Assembly (NCBI GenBank): GCA_035772405.1
Contig: JAYKKM010000002.1
Location: forward strand, 629,001 to 693,000
Direction: 5' to 3'
Length of the DNA stretch: 64,000 nucleotides
Origin: Chrysogorgia sp. JL179-B06
Taxonomy: Eukaryota; Cnidaria; Anthozoa; Scleralcyonacea; Chrysogorgiidae
The notes below the pieces were generated by a model. That model ran no database searches, was not told the DNA's origin, and saw only the letters and a program-made list of their open reading frames with translations. This document shows positions 35,831 through 48,042 of this stretch, in pieces; position 1 is the stretch's first letter, and every line of letters starts with the position of its first letter. The position numbers were made by a program, and so were the translations under genes.

Positions 35831-36220
35831 TAGTTGAACAAATGTTGTGGTCGGTTTGTGAATGCCATATCGCTCAATTTTTCTTTTACATATTATTATA
35901 AATATTAAGGAAAGATTAGCTGACTAGAAAAATGTCACACGCTGTAATTGGTCCGCTTGCCGTTTTCGATCAGGCAACGAAGACCGGAATGACGTCAGTA
36001 ACAATTTGAATTTGCGTTATATATCGTAATATATTCAAAGTACTAGGAGTTCTTATCAGAAGTGAATGCTGCCTCAGAACATACACAGGAGCATTGGGTA
36101 TATTAGAAGGGTATTCCCGTTCGTTTGTTTGATTTGAAATATGACCGCTTGACCGCCAAATAAGTCGTTCAATTGAGAAATATTACAAACGTGAAGTTCC
36201 ATTTGGCAAAAGTGTCGCCT

Positions 36221-36425
36221 GAATGGAAAATTTATAACTTCGCGAGGCTTGCTCGTTTCGAGTAAATGTTGTGGTTTAGATTGTTATCAAGTGGAACACG
36301 GCAACAAACGACAGCGTCTGAATTCAAGGAGACATTATAACCTCAATGTTTTTGACAACGGTAACATCCCGCATGATTTCCGCTTCAATGGAAAATTTAT
36401 AACTTCGCGAGGCTTGCTCTTTCGA
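36221..36425. repeat. Short direct repeat pair
   Basis: ATGGAAAATTTATAACTTCG CGAGGCTTGCTC occurs at about 36222-36253 and 36389-36420, separated by unique sequence. Confidence 0.8.
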
Positions 36426-36828
36426 GTAAATTTTCTTCGAATTAGATGTATGGCGTTTAAATGGTCACATTCAATTTTGACATTATAAACGCGCCATAAA
36501 ATACAACTAGAAGTCCAGCACTAAAGTAAGCACTAAAGCAAAACACGTTGCCGTTGACGAGTTCCGAACATTTGATTCGGATACTTTCCGCATCCGGCGA
36601 TTAAACGAACATCCACGAGTTACGTCACAAAACGTCATAAAACTGTGACAAATATCTCGACATCTCGACAGAGGGCAACTACACAAATCGAGATTTCGTT
36701 GACTATACATAGGTCCGCGAAGAGGTATGGGCACGAGACACAGAACCCAAGTCAAGATTAGTGTGCTGCCTACGGCAGCAATAATCAATTGTGTCTGAAT
36801 TATTTTATGAAAATAATAGAATATTGCG

Positions 36829-36995
36829 TTTTCCTGGATCTCTATAACGTGATCGAAATCGGCGAGAAGTAATAAAAATACTCGAGAAGTTGGGAAAGCA
36901 CTCACCTCGGCGGCTCGTGTTTCTCCCCACACTTCTCTAGCGTTTTTATTACGTCACTGTGGTTTCGATCACGTTATAGAGACCCGTGAAAACGT
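36829..36995. mobile_element. Hairpin MITE, apex family member
   Basis: TCTCTATAACGTGATCGAAA at the left pairs with TTTCGATCACGTTATAGAGA at the right, and TTTTCC/CGTGAAAACG flank them. The apex region CACTCACCTCGGCGGCTCGTGTTTC is at 36899-36923. It carries ACTTCTC/GAGAAGT inner arms. Confidence 0.7.
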
Positions 36996-37510
36996 ATTCT
37001 TATTAAACCGGAGGACTATGTTCCGTGCCAGAAGTGAAGACAACTAACATGTCGGACATTGATGTGATCTTGTAGATCAGTTCCATACACCCTAAACTAC
37101 GCCCTGTGCAAATTGCTATCAAGATTGACGCTAACTAAAATTCCATAGTATATTTTTATAATTTTTATTTCAACGCTATTTAAAATCATATCGTTAAACG
37201 GGAGAGTAAATAAAGACTACCGCGGAAAGTCTTCGCCGTTGTCACGTTCAATCGCTGACGCTTGATGCATGAATATTTGCGAAGTGCTACTTCCTAAGTT
37301 TATCTATAAATATAGTTATACTAGTCTAGAAAAATACTGAAATAACTGTATGTCGTTTATATATGATTTGGTCGCTCACTTATTGCTTCGATCCTCGCTG
37401 CTTCAAGTTAGCTTCCGCTTCGCTTCGCATCATGGCATGTCGTGCCGAAGCCATGTGTTTCGTAAAGAATATATATCAGACGTCAAAACAATAGTTACAA
37501 ATTCAGGTCT

Positions 37511-38330
37511 GTGGTGTCTTGGGTTTGCTTGAAGAATGAAGATCGCTTGAGTATCGGGACACTCTTAATCGAAGAATGAAGTCGCTCGGCGCTCGAAGTT
37601 CGATGAATTCGACGAGCAAAGATGAATTTCGAGGCGCATGTTGTCAAATTACATGGTAAGAAAGCCTATTCAGTTCGCCATTAAGCTCTTACTTCATGTA
37701 CCGGACACAGAAATTTAGCACTGTGTAGAACTGCCTTGTTTAAAAAATCTCGTTTATTTGTGTCCTGGAATTGTTCAATTCATGAATTAAACCTATCCTA
37801 GATAAAATAAACGGGATTTTTTAAAGAGGAGGCAGTTCTATACAGCTAACTAACATTTTACTCACGGAAAATTTCTGTGTCCGGTACACGAAGTAAAAGC
37901 CGCCGTTTATATCCAGTTTCTTACATATATTTTAACAGTCGTAGAATTAGCGCAGTTTTCTTTCGTTTAAATGATCCCAGTGTGTTGAGACAGGCCGAAG
38001 TAGAGTCTATTTCAAAGAGATTTGATTAATTCAAATATATGGTGTCTTGGATTTGCTTAGAGCGAAGATCTGTTTATTTAGTATCGGGACACAAAGCCGC
38101 TCGGCGCTCGAAGTGCCATGAATTCGACGAGCAAAGATAATTTCGAGACGCATGTTGTCAAATTGCATGGTAAGAAAGCCTATTCAGTTCGCCGTTTATA
38201 TCCAATTTCTTACATATATTTTACCGTAGAGTTTGCGCAGTTTTCTTTCGTTTAAATGATCCCAGTGTGTTGAGACAGGCCGAAGTAGAGTCTATTTCAG
38301 TGCAAAGAGATTCAATTAACGATTAACGTT
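37511..38330. repeat. Tandem duplication of about 290 bp with a MITE in the first unit
   Basis: Both units begin GGTGTCTTGGRTTTGCTT (37511 and 38041). They share GTATCGGGACAC, GCTCGGCGCTCGAAGT, CATGTTGTCAAATT, GAAAGCCTATTCAGTTCGCC and GTGTTGAGACAGGCCGAAGT. Unit 1 is longer by about 225 bp because of the hairpin at 37681-37905; unit 2 is the empty site. Confidence 0.85.
37681..37905. mobile_element. Short MITE with TIRs and visible empty site
   Basis: Inverted ends GCTCTTACTTCATGTACCGG and CCGGTACACGAAGTAAAAGC continue as ACACAGAAATTT. Inner blocks GTAGAACTGCCT and AGGCAGTTCTATAC also pair. The second tandem unit shows CAGTTCGCCGTTTATATCC without it. CGCC may be the target duplication. Confidence 0.8.
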
Positions 38331-38394
38331 CGGAAAACAGCGAAGATCGACGAACCGGGGACGATTTGGTCGCGATATTTGAACCTTATGCGTT

Positions 38395-38475
38395 CCGATT
38401 TCGTTCGGAACGAGAATGGAACCCGTTCCGCACGCGTTCGGAACGGGTTCCGAACGCGTTCGGAACACTTTCGAA
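38395..38475. repeat. GTTCGGAACG palindrome cluster
   Basis: Five or so variants of the palindromic 10-mer GTTCSGAACG or ACGCGTTCGGAAC follow each other. Short frames through it are artefacts. Confidence 0.7.
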
Positions 38476-38710
38476 CGCGTTTTTCGTTAGGTTAATTCTG
38501 AGCAGTACTGTACATTGCTTTCCGTTTCAACAATGTCACACGAAACTTCTATGTACTTTAAACCTTTGTACATATCAACCTTGTTTGGGCTAGTATGCCA
38601 CTGTAAGTCGTTCGGAATCAGCACATTTCTCGCGAAACCAAGTAAAGGCCAAAGGGTGTCTAACACAGCTGAACGCGCGGTAGCGAATACGAAAAGGCTA
38701 CACGCGACGC

Positions 38711-40400
38711 AAAGGTAAACCTCATCGAAAAGTACCCCCATGACGCCACTTTAAGCAAATTCGAGTTCGAGTTCGAGTGGTACTTCCTACCACTACCAAA
38801 AGTTCACAAGGACCACTGGGGACTTTGGGATGGCTATCCAACGGAAAACGTGTTGAACTATCCGGTGAATAACTTTAGGGTCTTTGTTGATCAAAAGAGC
38901 TACTTCATGTCAAAGCTACCGGTCTTACAAATCACTACACGTTAAAGACCATGATGTCAAAGTGGGACGACAATGAATCTTACTACCGTGTTGTGTTTGC
39001 AACGTATTGTGCAAGTTTCTGTTGTGGAGTGTCGTTACAACATTTGTCGATGTCACAAGAAGTCCACCCTGTGGTCACAAGTGTGATGAGATTTCATGTA
39101 TACTTCACCATTAGAAGGCTTCTCAGTAGAATGGGAGGTGGTGAGACCATGAAATCGATAAGTATAGAATTTGGTGCTTCCGAGTTGTATGGTAAAACGT
39201 CCAAGATTCCCAGAAAACATTACTACCAGAGTAAAGTCCTGAGTGATGGTACTTTAGGTGAAACCAGAGTCTTCACACTCAACGACGTTCAGAACGATTA
39301 CAAACGATACGTCGCTCTTGTGTCAGACGGCCTTACCAACATTGGACTGCAATATCTAAATCAAAGTATAGAAGCCTTTGTTTACTCCACACTTGGTGCG
39401 CAAGCGAGAACACGTGTGTCAGTCGTTGGTAGTTCTGCAGGAAGTCTAGGAACCCAACAAGAATTTCGCAAGTTGTTCGCTGACAGTGTCATCAACTACG
39501 ATGCATGTATCGACATGGATTCTCAACATAAATAAATCGATTAGAGACACCAACGTTGTCGAAAATCTTGCGTTGTCACCATCTACATGGTTAATGCCAA
39601 GCAACGCAGTCGATGGCCTTGACGCCATTAATAATAAAAGTCTTAGAACAATTGTATTTACCGTTTTACTTTAAAGCGCGTGGGTACAACGTATAGTATT
39701 CGACTTCAACACTAATGTACACGCCATGAAAAACGTGGACGTTCACACTAATACCCCCAAAGTGAAAGCCATCGGTGACGCGACAAGTATGTTAGTACAA
39801 AACGACCCAACTTATGGTCCTATTCTTGGTATTAACACGCAAGGTCACCGTTTTCTGTCCCCTGAGTCAACACCAATTCCACTTGAATCAGGCCTTAATT
39901 TTAACTGCGCAATGGTGTGATGTGTCCATTTTTGTAGTGGTGTGGTTACCCACGAGAGCCACAGGGTCAAATTGGGAAACAATTATATCAAACGACGACG
40001 GTGGTTGGGACAAGTTCATAGGGTACAAGACCGGTATGATTAATGGACTCGCGTATGGTGGTACCTATACCCATGAGCAATGGAGAATGTGTGCACGATT
40101 CCAAGTGGCGTTGACATTACCAAAATTCACATGATATCAATACGTAACATTGGCAAATGAATAATTCACACGTCAGGGTCAACAACATCAAGTCAACTGA
40201 TTCAGACTTCACAGCGAACCACAAAAATATAGGCACTCCTCATGGAACGATCTTTGGAATACATCGACCAAGAATACCACTCGCACCTTATGCATACCCG
40301 TCGTTGATAGAGTTCTACGGCGTGAAAATCGTGAGTGGTTACATGACCAACCGAGACATGTTTGTAAGAAAGCTGCCAAGCGCCTATATATGCTTTGCGA
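38711..40400 (+). pseudogene. Unrecognised decayed coding region (frames broken at least four times)
   Basis: Plus-strand frames look truly coding. They read in order: FEWYFLPLPKVHKDHWGLWD near 38770-38830; a 194-codon frame (38951-39535) with VFATYCASFCCGVSL, TSVMRFHVYFTIRRLLSRMG and SIEAFVYSTLGAQARTRVSV; then pieces with AIGDATSMLVQNDPTYGPI (39750-39830), GSNWETIISNDDGGWDKFIG (39968-40027) and GTPHGTIFGIHRPRIPLAPY (40223-40282). Frameshifts and stops separate them. The right end is cut by a LINE fragment. I do not recognise the family. It shows no RT, integrase or helicase motif, so it may be a structural or cargo protein of a mobile element or a lost host gene. No function is proposed. Confidence 0.55.
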
Positions 40401-40424
40401 CTACTTTGGAGAAGCGGTAAAGCT

Positions 40425-40690
40425 GTTAACGTATTATTCTCTGTGTATTGCACCTGTATACGACCTATTTTAGAATACGCATGTGAAACGTGGCATCATA
40501 GCCTTCCCCAATATTTGAGTGGTCAGATAGAAAACATTCAGAAAAGGCCATTTAAAATCATGTTTCCAGGAAGAGGATATATTGATTCTTTAACGAATAC
40601 CAAGTTGCCAACTCTTTATCAACGCCGGTTCGACCTATGTAAACGCCATAGGCATATTTGCTGCCATATAGGCAGCACACTAATCTTGAT
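40425..40690 (+). pseudogene. LINE RT C-terminal fragment
   Basis: Encodes YCTCIRPILEYACETWHHSL then LPQYLSGQIENIQKR and LPTLYQRRFDLCK. This is the conserved region after the RT in CR1/L2/Jockey-type LINEs. The catalytic part is missing. The sequence after it (GGCAGCACACTAATCTTGAT) is inverted at 36740-36775, a shared repeat. Confidence 0.7.
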
Positions 40691-40984
40691 CTGGGTTACT
40701 ATGTCTCGTGCCCAGTCATCTTTGTGACCTTTATCTCGATATATGAAAATTCGCGTACAGATTTCTGACGTTTTGTGACGTACGTTTAGTTGCTAGCTAT
40801 TTACATCCATACTCCAGAGGGTTATTCGTTTTCACGGAGGTTGTACGGAATTAATTTTAAAGAACATGGCATTTTCTGAACTCGGTCTTTGCTGCTTTCA
40901 CGAATTTCAATTCATTTCAGTAAGAAGACGACTAAGATAGTTCTGTGTACTTCATTTTTCTTGCTTGTCCTTAAAGGCTCACAA

Positions 40985-41662
40985 GGGGGAGCTTAACCTT
41001 TGTCCGGGAGAAGAGTGAGATAGATTTCGAATGCATATAACACTACCAAGCCAATACAATAAGAGTATATAAAACTATATACTTTCTGAAAGGATATGTT
41101 TTAGTCTTTCAGGATATACCATAAAAATTGTGAAATATTGCAGATTGACAGTAAAATACCACGCTGATCAAAAGTTCCAAAAATCTTCCCCCACCACGAA
41201 ATTGTATGTAATATTGACAGAATATCAACCAAACTTGCACAAGTTGTTAATAAAGATTTCCCAGATGTATCTATGATGGGGTTTTGGGAAATAAGTTTTC
41301 GTTGCAATGCATAACAACACCAAAACAGGTTTATCTGAAAAATTACTTTCCCTTTCGAATTTCAAATAACTGAATCATAGAGACATAAACAAATACCTAA
41401 GACATATTACTGGAAAGTTTCATGGAAATCAGATGAATATAACTAGAAATTTTTGGATGGGGGAAGATTTTTGGAATTTTGATCGGCGTAGTATTTTGCT
41501 GCCAATCTGCAACATTTCACATTTTTTATGGTAGTTCCTGAAAGCCTAAAACATATCCTTTCAGAAAATATATATTATATATACTCTTATTGTATTGGCT
41601 TGGTGTTATTTACATTCGAAATCTATCCGACTATTTTCCCAGACAAAGGTTAAGCTCCCCCA
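40985..41662. mobile_element. Foldback element, about 680 bp
   Basis: GGGGGAGCTTAACCTTTGTC on the left is inverted at 41642-41661. Arms of about 210 bp match (for example AAACATATCCTTTCAG, GCCAATACAATAAGAGTATA, TTTTGATC, ATCTTCCCCC). The central ~240 bp is unpaired. Non-coding. Confidence 0.85.
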
Positions 41663-42141
41663 AGGGCAATATGGCTGAATGAGGTATAACTATATAACAT
41701 GTCATCTGCAATTCTTGCCATAACTATCATCAATTATTGACATTATTATTAAAATTGTTTTGTTTGTGAATACGGTTTTCCTTCTATTTACGTGTATATT
41801 GGGGTGAGTTCATTGTTTCTTACATTGTGTTATTTCTCACAGGAATCATTTGATTCATGCTGATCAGCATCTGGCTAGCAACATCGATCTTAATGCCACA
41901 ACAAAAGTTTTTTGAACGTAATGTAAAGAGAATAAGGTATTGCACATGAGCTTGAGGTTTAAACCTCCTTTAAGATATCCGAAAGGGTATAAGCTCATGG
42001 AAAATACTGGTTTCTATTTACTTAGTTTGGGTATAGGTCAGTGTCATCACTCTATACGGAATTTGCGGACCGAATATGAACTTGCCCTAAACTAGCGGTC
42101 TACATGCAGGCTAGCTCTTAACGAGATTTCTGTTTTGATTA
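41663..42141. other. No recognisable feature
   Basis: AT-rich sequence to the left of the PLE at 42142. Nothing recognised. Confidence 0.5.
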
Positions 42142-42832
42142 ATGAATCTGACATCAAATTGGTGCACGAAGATTTTTTTTTGTTTTAGTGAGAGAAGGGA
42201 GTCTCAAAAACTTAGATCAAGGCACAACCAAAAATTGCGTTGTTTGTCTGAGAAAAACATGGTATCTGGTTCTACAAGCCCATCTTTGAAAGATAAGTGG
42301 GTCTTAAATCTTTCTAATAAAGAGTTATCTGACTTGGAAAGGAGCGGTCTTGAAAAAGGTCTACAGTTTGCTATTGCACCTCACAAAGTTCCAACAGCTG
42401 AGATTATCGCTGCTGACGAAGAAGGAATTGTTCAACTAGGTGACGACCAAAAACGTATGGTAAGGGCGGAGGTCAGTAGCATTCTTAGGCGGCCAAAGCC
42501 ACCTTTGAAAAATATGGACAGTAACATTTTCAAAGCTCTAATAGCACTTAAGAAAGATCCACATAAGGTTCTATCAGCAGATAAAGTAATTGTGTTGGAG
42601 TTATGGACAAAAGCCAATATCACGAGAAAGCCTTATTGTTTCTCAATAATAGAAACACCTATTATATTCTGCTATTCGATCCAATTAGTAAAATTTCAAA
42701 GAAAGTTAAACAAAATATTAGTTGATTTGAAAAAAAGCTGGTAGATCGGCGAGTTTGCATATAGAATTCACAAAACGGGAATTATTTTGAGACCCATTGT
42801 CTCATTCAGCAATTCTCAGACTTATTGTATAC
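42142..42832 (+). pseudogene. PLE (third family) N-terminal RT part, left of the LINE insertion
   Basis: A 200-codon frame contains KWVLNLSNKELSDLERSGLE, KGLQFAIAPHKVPTAEIIAA and ALIALKKDPHKVLSADK, the N-terminal signature of Penelope-like RTs. A frameshift follows at ADK. The next frame continues MDKSQYHEKALLFLNNR and later IHKTGIILRPIVSFSNSQTY at the LINE edge. The rest of the RT resumes at 45690, so the two pieces belong to one element split by insertion. Confidence 0.85.
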
Positions 42833-42835
42833 ATA

Positions 42836-44335
42836 AATACATACATACTTTAATTTATGCTCCCCGAAGGGCTTTTCAGCATACATTTACATAATATACA
42901 AAAATTAAATTTAAAATATTTAAGAAGAATTTACTATATTTACAAGTGTTAAAAATACGTATGAAAATTATGCGTTCAATAAATGTTTCTTAAGTTCAAC
43001 TTTAAAAAGTTTAATATCATTAATTGATTTAAAGGAGTTGTCCAAATTGTTCCCGATAATTTGACAGCACGATAACGGAACGACCTCTGCCCAGTGGTTG
43101 TTTGAAACATTGGGATCGATAAATCGTTTCTATTTCGAGTGGAATGTTCATGTATTGCGAAAAATTTATTACTTAGATAAGACGGGGACAAACCGTTCAA
43201 ACATTTGAAAATGTGAATAGTATCACTGTACTGTAGTTGTCGATCTACCGGTAGCCAGCCATTTAAGTTCTTGCAAAACTGGTGTTATGTTATCGTATTT
43301 GTACGTATTTGATATAACCCATGCAGCGAAGTTTTGAACCAATTGCAGCTTCTTTATGTTCTTTGCTGCAGTGCCTGACCAAACCGAAGAGCAATAAAAT
43401 AGTTTGCTTAATACCAGTGTTTGTACAATGAGAGTCAGGGTTTCCTGATCTAAAAGGTGACGAATTCTGTTAATTTGGCATAATTTGCTCATACATGAAG
43501 ACACCAACTTGCTGATGTGTTCATCAAATTTCAAGTATGCATCAATAATTACGCCTAAATCTTTAGCTGAAAACACAGGGTGAATAGTTTTTCCAAGAAA
43601 ATTTAATGAAAGACCTTCAGTAAAGGTTTTCAATAACTACGGTGATCCAAAAAGTATAAATTTAGTTTTGCCAGGATTTATTAGTAGAGAGTTTGTACAG
43701 CACCAGCTAGTAACTCTGATGAGATCTTTTTCCAGTTTGGCCTTCGCCTCCAATTTGTTTTTAATTGGAAATGACAAAAGAACTTTGCTATCATCAACAT
43801 AAGATTCCAGCGAGCAGTCCTTTGTAACAGTAGGAAGATCATTTGTATAGATGCTGAGCAATAAAGGATATAGGATCGATCCTTGAAGGACGCCATATGT
43901 AATGATTTGGGGTGTTGACTTAGTAGGGCCGATTTTCACATAGTGTGATCTACTAGAGATGTAACTGCGAAACCACTGTATGGCTGACTGTGATGCTCCA
44001 ATATCTTCTAACTTTTTCAAAAACATTTCATGGCTGATATGCTATCAAAAGCTTTGGATAAGTCGATTAAAATAAGAGAACTAGTCCGAAAACTGATTAA
44101 GGGCTACTTTGTCACATACTTTAGATAAAGTACTGAGGAGTGACAGAGGACGGTTATTTGATGCAATTTCGTGTTCTCCTTCTTTAAGTAGTGGTATAAT
44201 TTCGGCAAGTTTCCATTCCTTCGGATATATAGATGACATGAGCGAATTGTTTATAATGCTTGTGAGTACTGTGATGATGTACGGTAATGAGTCCTTTATC
44301 ACTCGCATATTTACTTTATCTGGCCCTGGCGATTT
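42836..44335 (-). pseudogene. CR1-like LINE, RT body and 3' end
   Basis: Minus strand: WKLAEIIPLLKEGEHEIASN, then after a frameshift LIDLSKAFDSISHEMF (RT motif A), GVLQGSILYPLL (motif B), YVDDSKVL (motif C, Asp pair kept), AKDLGVIIDAYLKFDEHISK and LFYCSSVWSGTAAKN, and a tail with CLNGLSPSYLSNKF. Several shifts make it dead. The 3' end is a TGTA-rich tail near 42835. The 5' portion continues at 45480 beyond a foldback. The layout is that of CR1/L2-type LINEs; exact clade uncertain. Confidence 0.85.
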
Positions 44336-45480
44336 ACAACCGCGTACCCGGGATGGGAGGGGAATGGAACGAGGGAAGAGAAGACCCTAGTAAAGGCTGG
44401 TCACGTGACTCCAAGGATATTGGATTATTTTGTAACCTGGCTTATTTTCGCTTATATCATCCGGGGGGCCGGATCGCTGTGAAAACATACCACAAACTTG
44501 AAAGTACAGTATAAAGATAATTTAAAAATATTACAATTTATTGGAAAGACGGTACGGACTGTAGACAGAAGTTGAAAAATGGTGGATTACTTCGAAAAAT
44601 ACGTTGATTTACTGGACATTTGTTGCTGTCATAAGATAAACATGATTAGTATTTAAAATAATAGTCATAGTCTGACTGTATTAAAATTGTAAATTCGAAC
44701 TGTTTCTGGCGTTGATCATAGGGACTTTAAGATCTACGACGGCAACCTAGGACGGCGACGGCAGTAAAAGCAATACAAATTTTAGCATTTGAATGAAATC
44801 ACGGTCGATTGACTAGCGTATTTGACACTCCAACTTGTTTTATGATCTCCAAAACGCTTCAATATTCCTAAAACGATTATAGTGTCTGTGCTTAAGTCAG
44901 TCTTAAGTCACATCTCTCATCTCTCCGCGAGTTACCGTCGTCCTAAAGACGTGAAAATGCTCTCAGTGGCGTTGTAAACAGAACGAGAACGGCGTTGAAA
45001 TTACTCTTGGGAATAAAAATTATTCATTCTTATTGTTTCGCATGAAGATTCTTTTGTTTGAACGACATCCCCGTCCTAGGTTGCCGTCGTAGATCTTAAA
45101 GTCCCTAATGTTTATCTTATGACAGCAACAAATGTCCGTAAATCAACGCATTTTTCGAAGCAATCCACCATCTTTCAACTTCTGTCTGCAGTCCGTACTG
45201 TCTTTCCAATAAATTGTAATATTTTTAAGTTATCGATATACTGTTTATACTTTCAATTATAGAAGTTTGTGGTATGTTTTCATAGCGACCCCCACCCACC
45301 CCACCCCCCCCCCCCCGGACTGATATAAGCGAGAATAAGCCAGGTTACAAAATAATCCAATATCCTTGGAGTCACGTGACAAGCCTTTACCAGGGTCTTC
45401 TCTTCCCTCGCTCCACTCACCTCCCATCCCGGGCGCTCCCTCCCCGGGCACTGAGAAGACCCTGGGTATGAGGTTGGGTG
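44336..45480. mobile_element. 1.1-kb foldback element inside the LINE
   Basis: Ends ACAACCGCGTACCCGGG (left) and, inverted, CCAACCTCATACCCAGGG (right). Arms of almost 400 bp pair (GGTCACGTGACTCCAAGGAT, GTAACCTGGCTTATT, CATACCACAAACTT, TTTGTTGCTGTCATAAGATA, TTTAAGATCTACGACGGCAA). GATTT-like flanks on both sides may be the target duplication. The LINE reading resumes on the far side. Non-coding. Confidence 0.88.
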
Positions 45481-45655
45481 ATTTTTTGGTTGGCATTGAC
45501 ATAATTATGCGTTTAACATATTCTTGATAAATTGTCTTAAATTCAAATGGCTCTGGCGTTGGGAGGGTAGAAACCGAAGCCTGGCAAATGAACGGTTGGA
45601 TATTGTTGTCTATAGCCAATTGTTTTACCACTTGAGCGGTAGTTTTGCCAATGGA
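45481..45655 (-). pseudogene. CR1-like LINE, 5' portion beyond the foldback
   Basis: Minus strand: PEPFEFKTIYQEYVKRIIMS then MPTKKSP, the conserved region just before the RT. It joins across the foldback to PDKVNMRVIKDSLP at 44.3 kb. The 5' end is truncated near 45655, typical of LINE copies. Confidence 0.75.
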
Positions 45656-45689
45656 TGAAAAATAGATGTTAAATCCATCCGCTAGTTTC

Positions 45690-46500
45690 TTCGTGTCCTT
45701 AGTGAAGAATACGAATCATTTATCGAGTCATTTGGCACAGGTTTTGTCACCAATTGTTGGGAAATCGGAGACCACAGTAAAAATTCCCTTGAATTTGCGG
45801 TTAATACCGATGATGAATTGATATCATTTGACGTCGTTTCTCTATTTACCAAAATACCAGTTGATCTTGCTATCACAATTGCCTTTAATAGACTAAGACA
45901 GGATGTTACTTTAGATCAAAGAACATCGTTGCCTGTTGAGAGAACTCTTGACTTTTTGTCTAAACACAACTATAGTTTTGTGTATGATAGCACTTACAAT
46001 CAACAGGTTTTCGGCACAGCCATGGGTTCACCCATTCTGCAGCTGTCATTACTAATGTAGTGATGGAAGACATTGGACAAAGAGCATTAGCGTGCAGCTT
46101 TTGTTTCGGAAACGATACGTCGATGATATCATCTCTGCGGTATCCAAGAATGAAGTGAAAATTATTTTAAACCACTTGAACTCAATGGAGCCTTCAATTC
46201 AATTCATAGTAGAATGTGAAAAGAATTAATGTATACCATTTTTGGATTCAGTCGTCAAACGAACAGACCACGGGAAATTAGAAACTGCTGTATACCGAAA
46301 ACCAACACACACTGACAAATATCTTTCATGTGATTCTCACCACCCGATATGCCATAAGAACTCCGTTCTTAGAACTTTGTTTTTGAAAGCTCAAGGCATA
46401 CTATCTTGTTCCGATTCAGGGGAAAGTGAGCGAAACCAAGTATTCGACGCTTTAAAGGCAAATAACTATATATTTAGCCAATGATTTTCTAAAAAACTGT
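45690..46500 (+). pseudogene. PLE (third family) RT core, right of the LINE insertion
   Basis: Reads HLSSHLAQVLSPIVGKSE, then ISFDVVSLFTKIPVDLAI (motif A with SLFTxIP), YNQQVFGTAMGSPILQ (motif B region), a shifted piece containing KRYVDDIISAV (YVDD), and LETAVYRKPTHTDKYLS with SHHPICHKNSV. Frameshifts occur after the AMGSP and VDD parts. YRKPTHTDKYL is typical of PLEs and not of LINEs. The GIY-YIG domain was not found at the right edge. Confidence 0.85.
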
Positions 46501-46575
46501 TTAAAACCTGCAGTTGTTGTGGAATGTCAATTAGTTGGATAACTTTCATTGTAATTAGAACGGGAAATATAGCAA

Positions 46576-47790
46576 TTAAGGAAACCATAAAAAAACGGTA
46601 AACGGTAGAGAGAAATAAACCGTGCGTTTAGGAACTGTGGGTGGTTTAGGTGATTTTGAGAAAACTTTGTCGAGAAAAGCAGTAACACAGCTGTCGAGAA
46701 ATTTCTCTAGATAACCATTATTAATAAGGATGCGTTTTCGTTTTTCCAGTTCAACATTAAATATAGCATACGTAGAACAAATGTTGAAGCAACGGTTAAG
46801 TAAGGAAAAGATTAGACCTCTTTTGTATGAAAACGGAATAAAAGAATCAAAAGACGTCAAAAGACCAGTAAAAGAAGGTTTACGGTAAAAATTTGTGGAA
46901 AAGCAACCACCGGAACGATTGACGCTTGTGTCTAGGAAAGACAAGGATTTGTTTACCTCCAATTCATGAGTAAATTTTATTTTTGAATGCTTAGACTTAA
47001 AGTAATTAAGAAATGGAAGAACGTGATCGGAAGAACGAAATAAGATAAAACAGTCGTCAACATAACGACGATAAAACAAAGGTTTGAACTCAGGTGGACA
47101 TTCATCTATCCAAGTGCGTTCATGATAGGCGAGAAATAATTATATTGGCAACGCCATCTACCTGTTGATATACTTCGCCGTTGAACAAGAAATGACAATT
47201 TTTCACTGTTAAATCTAAAAGTTTACGAAACTCGACAGTGTGAAATTTAGTAGAGCCAACGAAAACCTTTTGAATAATGATGTCGATGGTTTCATCTAAT
47301 GGAATGTTAGTGAAAAGAGAGGTTACGTCAAAGCTAGCCATAAACACGTTATCCGTGTTGAAATCTAAATCAAGTAGACGTTCTTTAACAAAAGAAAACT
47401 ATCGTAAACAGAGTAAATGCTATTGGAAAATGGTCGAAGTAGTGAGACTAGATACTTAGCAACATTAAAAGAATGAAAGCGAACAGCAGATAAAATAGGT
47501 CTAAGCGGGACGTTTAGTTTATGAATCTTCGGAAGACCATACAAAATACCTGGTCGTGAACCTACGGGAGTGATATCTCGACAACGGCCATCAGAAATCA
47601 CACTATTCTTATTAAATTCCTTGAGGAATATTTAAACAATATTTTCGAGCTTTAGGATAAGTTTCACGCGATCTTCGTCAAGTTTTTGAAATTTACTTTC
47701 ATCTGTAAGGATATTATTCATCTTTTGGTGGTAATCACTGAATGATTCTTGACCGAGATTGAGATTTCCATGCGTCGCATATTATTTCCG
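46576..47790 (-). pseudogene. PLE (fourth family) RT, minus copy
   Basis: Minus strand from 47.79 kb: SFSDYHQKMNNILTDESKFQ, a stop, then GRPGILYGLPKIHK-like text, FMASFDVTSLFTNIPLDETI (motif A), CHFLFNGEVYQQVDGVA (a deletion removes the usual MGSPLGP), FYRRYVDDCFILF (YVDD) and SLSFLDTSVNRSGGCFSTNF with YRKPSFTGLLTSF. It stops near 46576 before the GIY-YIG domain. The copy at 48.9-50.4 kb is the same family in the opposite orientation, so the two are 5'-to-5'. Confidence 0.87.
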
Positions 47791-47799
47791 CAAATTGTT

Positions 47800-48042
47800 G
47801 TCTAGATAGTTGTGAGACATCACACTGACTGTATGTAATCAAATATATCAAACGTTGCACTATAGTTTATGTGTTCCTTCTGCGTGTTCGAGACTGCGCC
47901 ATCACGCGTATGCTATGCGAGGCATGTGACATCCGGAAGGTCTGTAGTATTCATAATATATAGTTTTATAAAATAAGTCGTGTCTTACGCACGCTGTGAT
48001 TGGTCAGTTACCGTGTTTATATCAGGCTATATAACATGGATG
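47800..48042. other. Spacer between PLE and tandem repeat
   Basis: Non-coding. CACGCTGTGATTGGTCAGTT at about 47991-48010 is a CCAAT-type hairpin border. Confidence 0.5.
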
